64,000 nucleotides of DNA from Phytopythium helicoides (lineage: Eukaryota > Oomycota > Peronosporomycetes > Pythiales > Pythiaceae): NCBI GenBank assembly GCA_024867545.1, contig JANFNE010000063.1:62001-126000 (forward strand). The letters are read 5' to 3'. Under the pieces are notes generated by a model, which saw only the letters and a program-made list of their open reading frames with translations, did no database searches and was not told where the DNA came from. Shown piece after piece: positions 63,970 through 64,000 of the stretch (position 1 is its first letter; each line of letters starts with the position of its first letter). The translations under genes were made by a program, and so were the position numbers.

Positions 63970-64000
63970 GTGAGCTGCGTGTCGTGCTGTATTGCTGGTC

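Overview
This window is nuclear DNA of a plant-associated oomycete, most likely Phytophthora or a close relative. The evidence is short introns of about 50-110 bp with ordinary GT...AG ends, GC-rich housekeeping genes packed tightly on both strands, GH28 polygalacturonases with secretion signals, and 16-bp promoter motifs that fit the oomycete transcription-start consensus GCTCATTYYNCAWTTT. No tRNA, rRNA, CRISPR array or intact transposon was recognised.

Layout. 1-9.4 kb: C-terminus of an Enhancer-of-polycomb protein, a long coiled-coil protein, a gene-poor stretch, and a TauE/SafE-type transporter. 9.66-17.3 kb: palindrome 1, with two 3,427-bp arms around a 788-bp spacer and one GH28 gene per arm. 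17-30 kb: a small unrecognised gene cut by the palindrome edge, an Mpv17/PMP22 protein, an LRR (AMN1-like) protein, an ERGIC/Erv41-46 protein, an APP1/DUF2183-type protein, a coiled-coil BAR/sorting-nexin-like protein, a TMEM135-like protein and an ankyrin-repeat protein. 30.5-36.4 kb: palindrome 2 (arms 2,679 bp, spacer 553 bp). 37-46.4 kb: ARG1-like DnaJ protein, eIF4A, importin-11 and an LRR membrane protein. 47.2-61.5 kb: two paralogous multi-pass membrane proteins of about 740 aa flank palindrome 3 (49.87-54.76 kb; arms 1,999 bp, spacer 893 bp), an LRR-type remnant, TAF10 and an LMBD1-like protein. 63.4 kb to the end: first exon of NDUFAF7.

The main feature is the set of three large inverted repeats. 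Each holds a head-to-head pair of 359-aa secreted polygalacturonases that would act together on pectin outside the cell. Within a pair the arms are almost identical; between pairs the genes differ, so the arms seem to be kept alike by gene conversion. Palindrome 1 also shows an internal tract in one gene copied from a palindrome-2-type gene. Both ends of its right arm sit in native sequence, so the left arm looks like the derived copy. All six copies keep the GH28 catalytic residues. Fragments of the ~740-aa membrane gene and of an LRR-type gene lie beside the pairs, which points to repeated duplication of one ancestral accessory segment within an otherwise housekeeping region.

Exon joins were worked out by hand from splice sites and frame. 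Where a join is not resolved, the entry says so.
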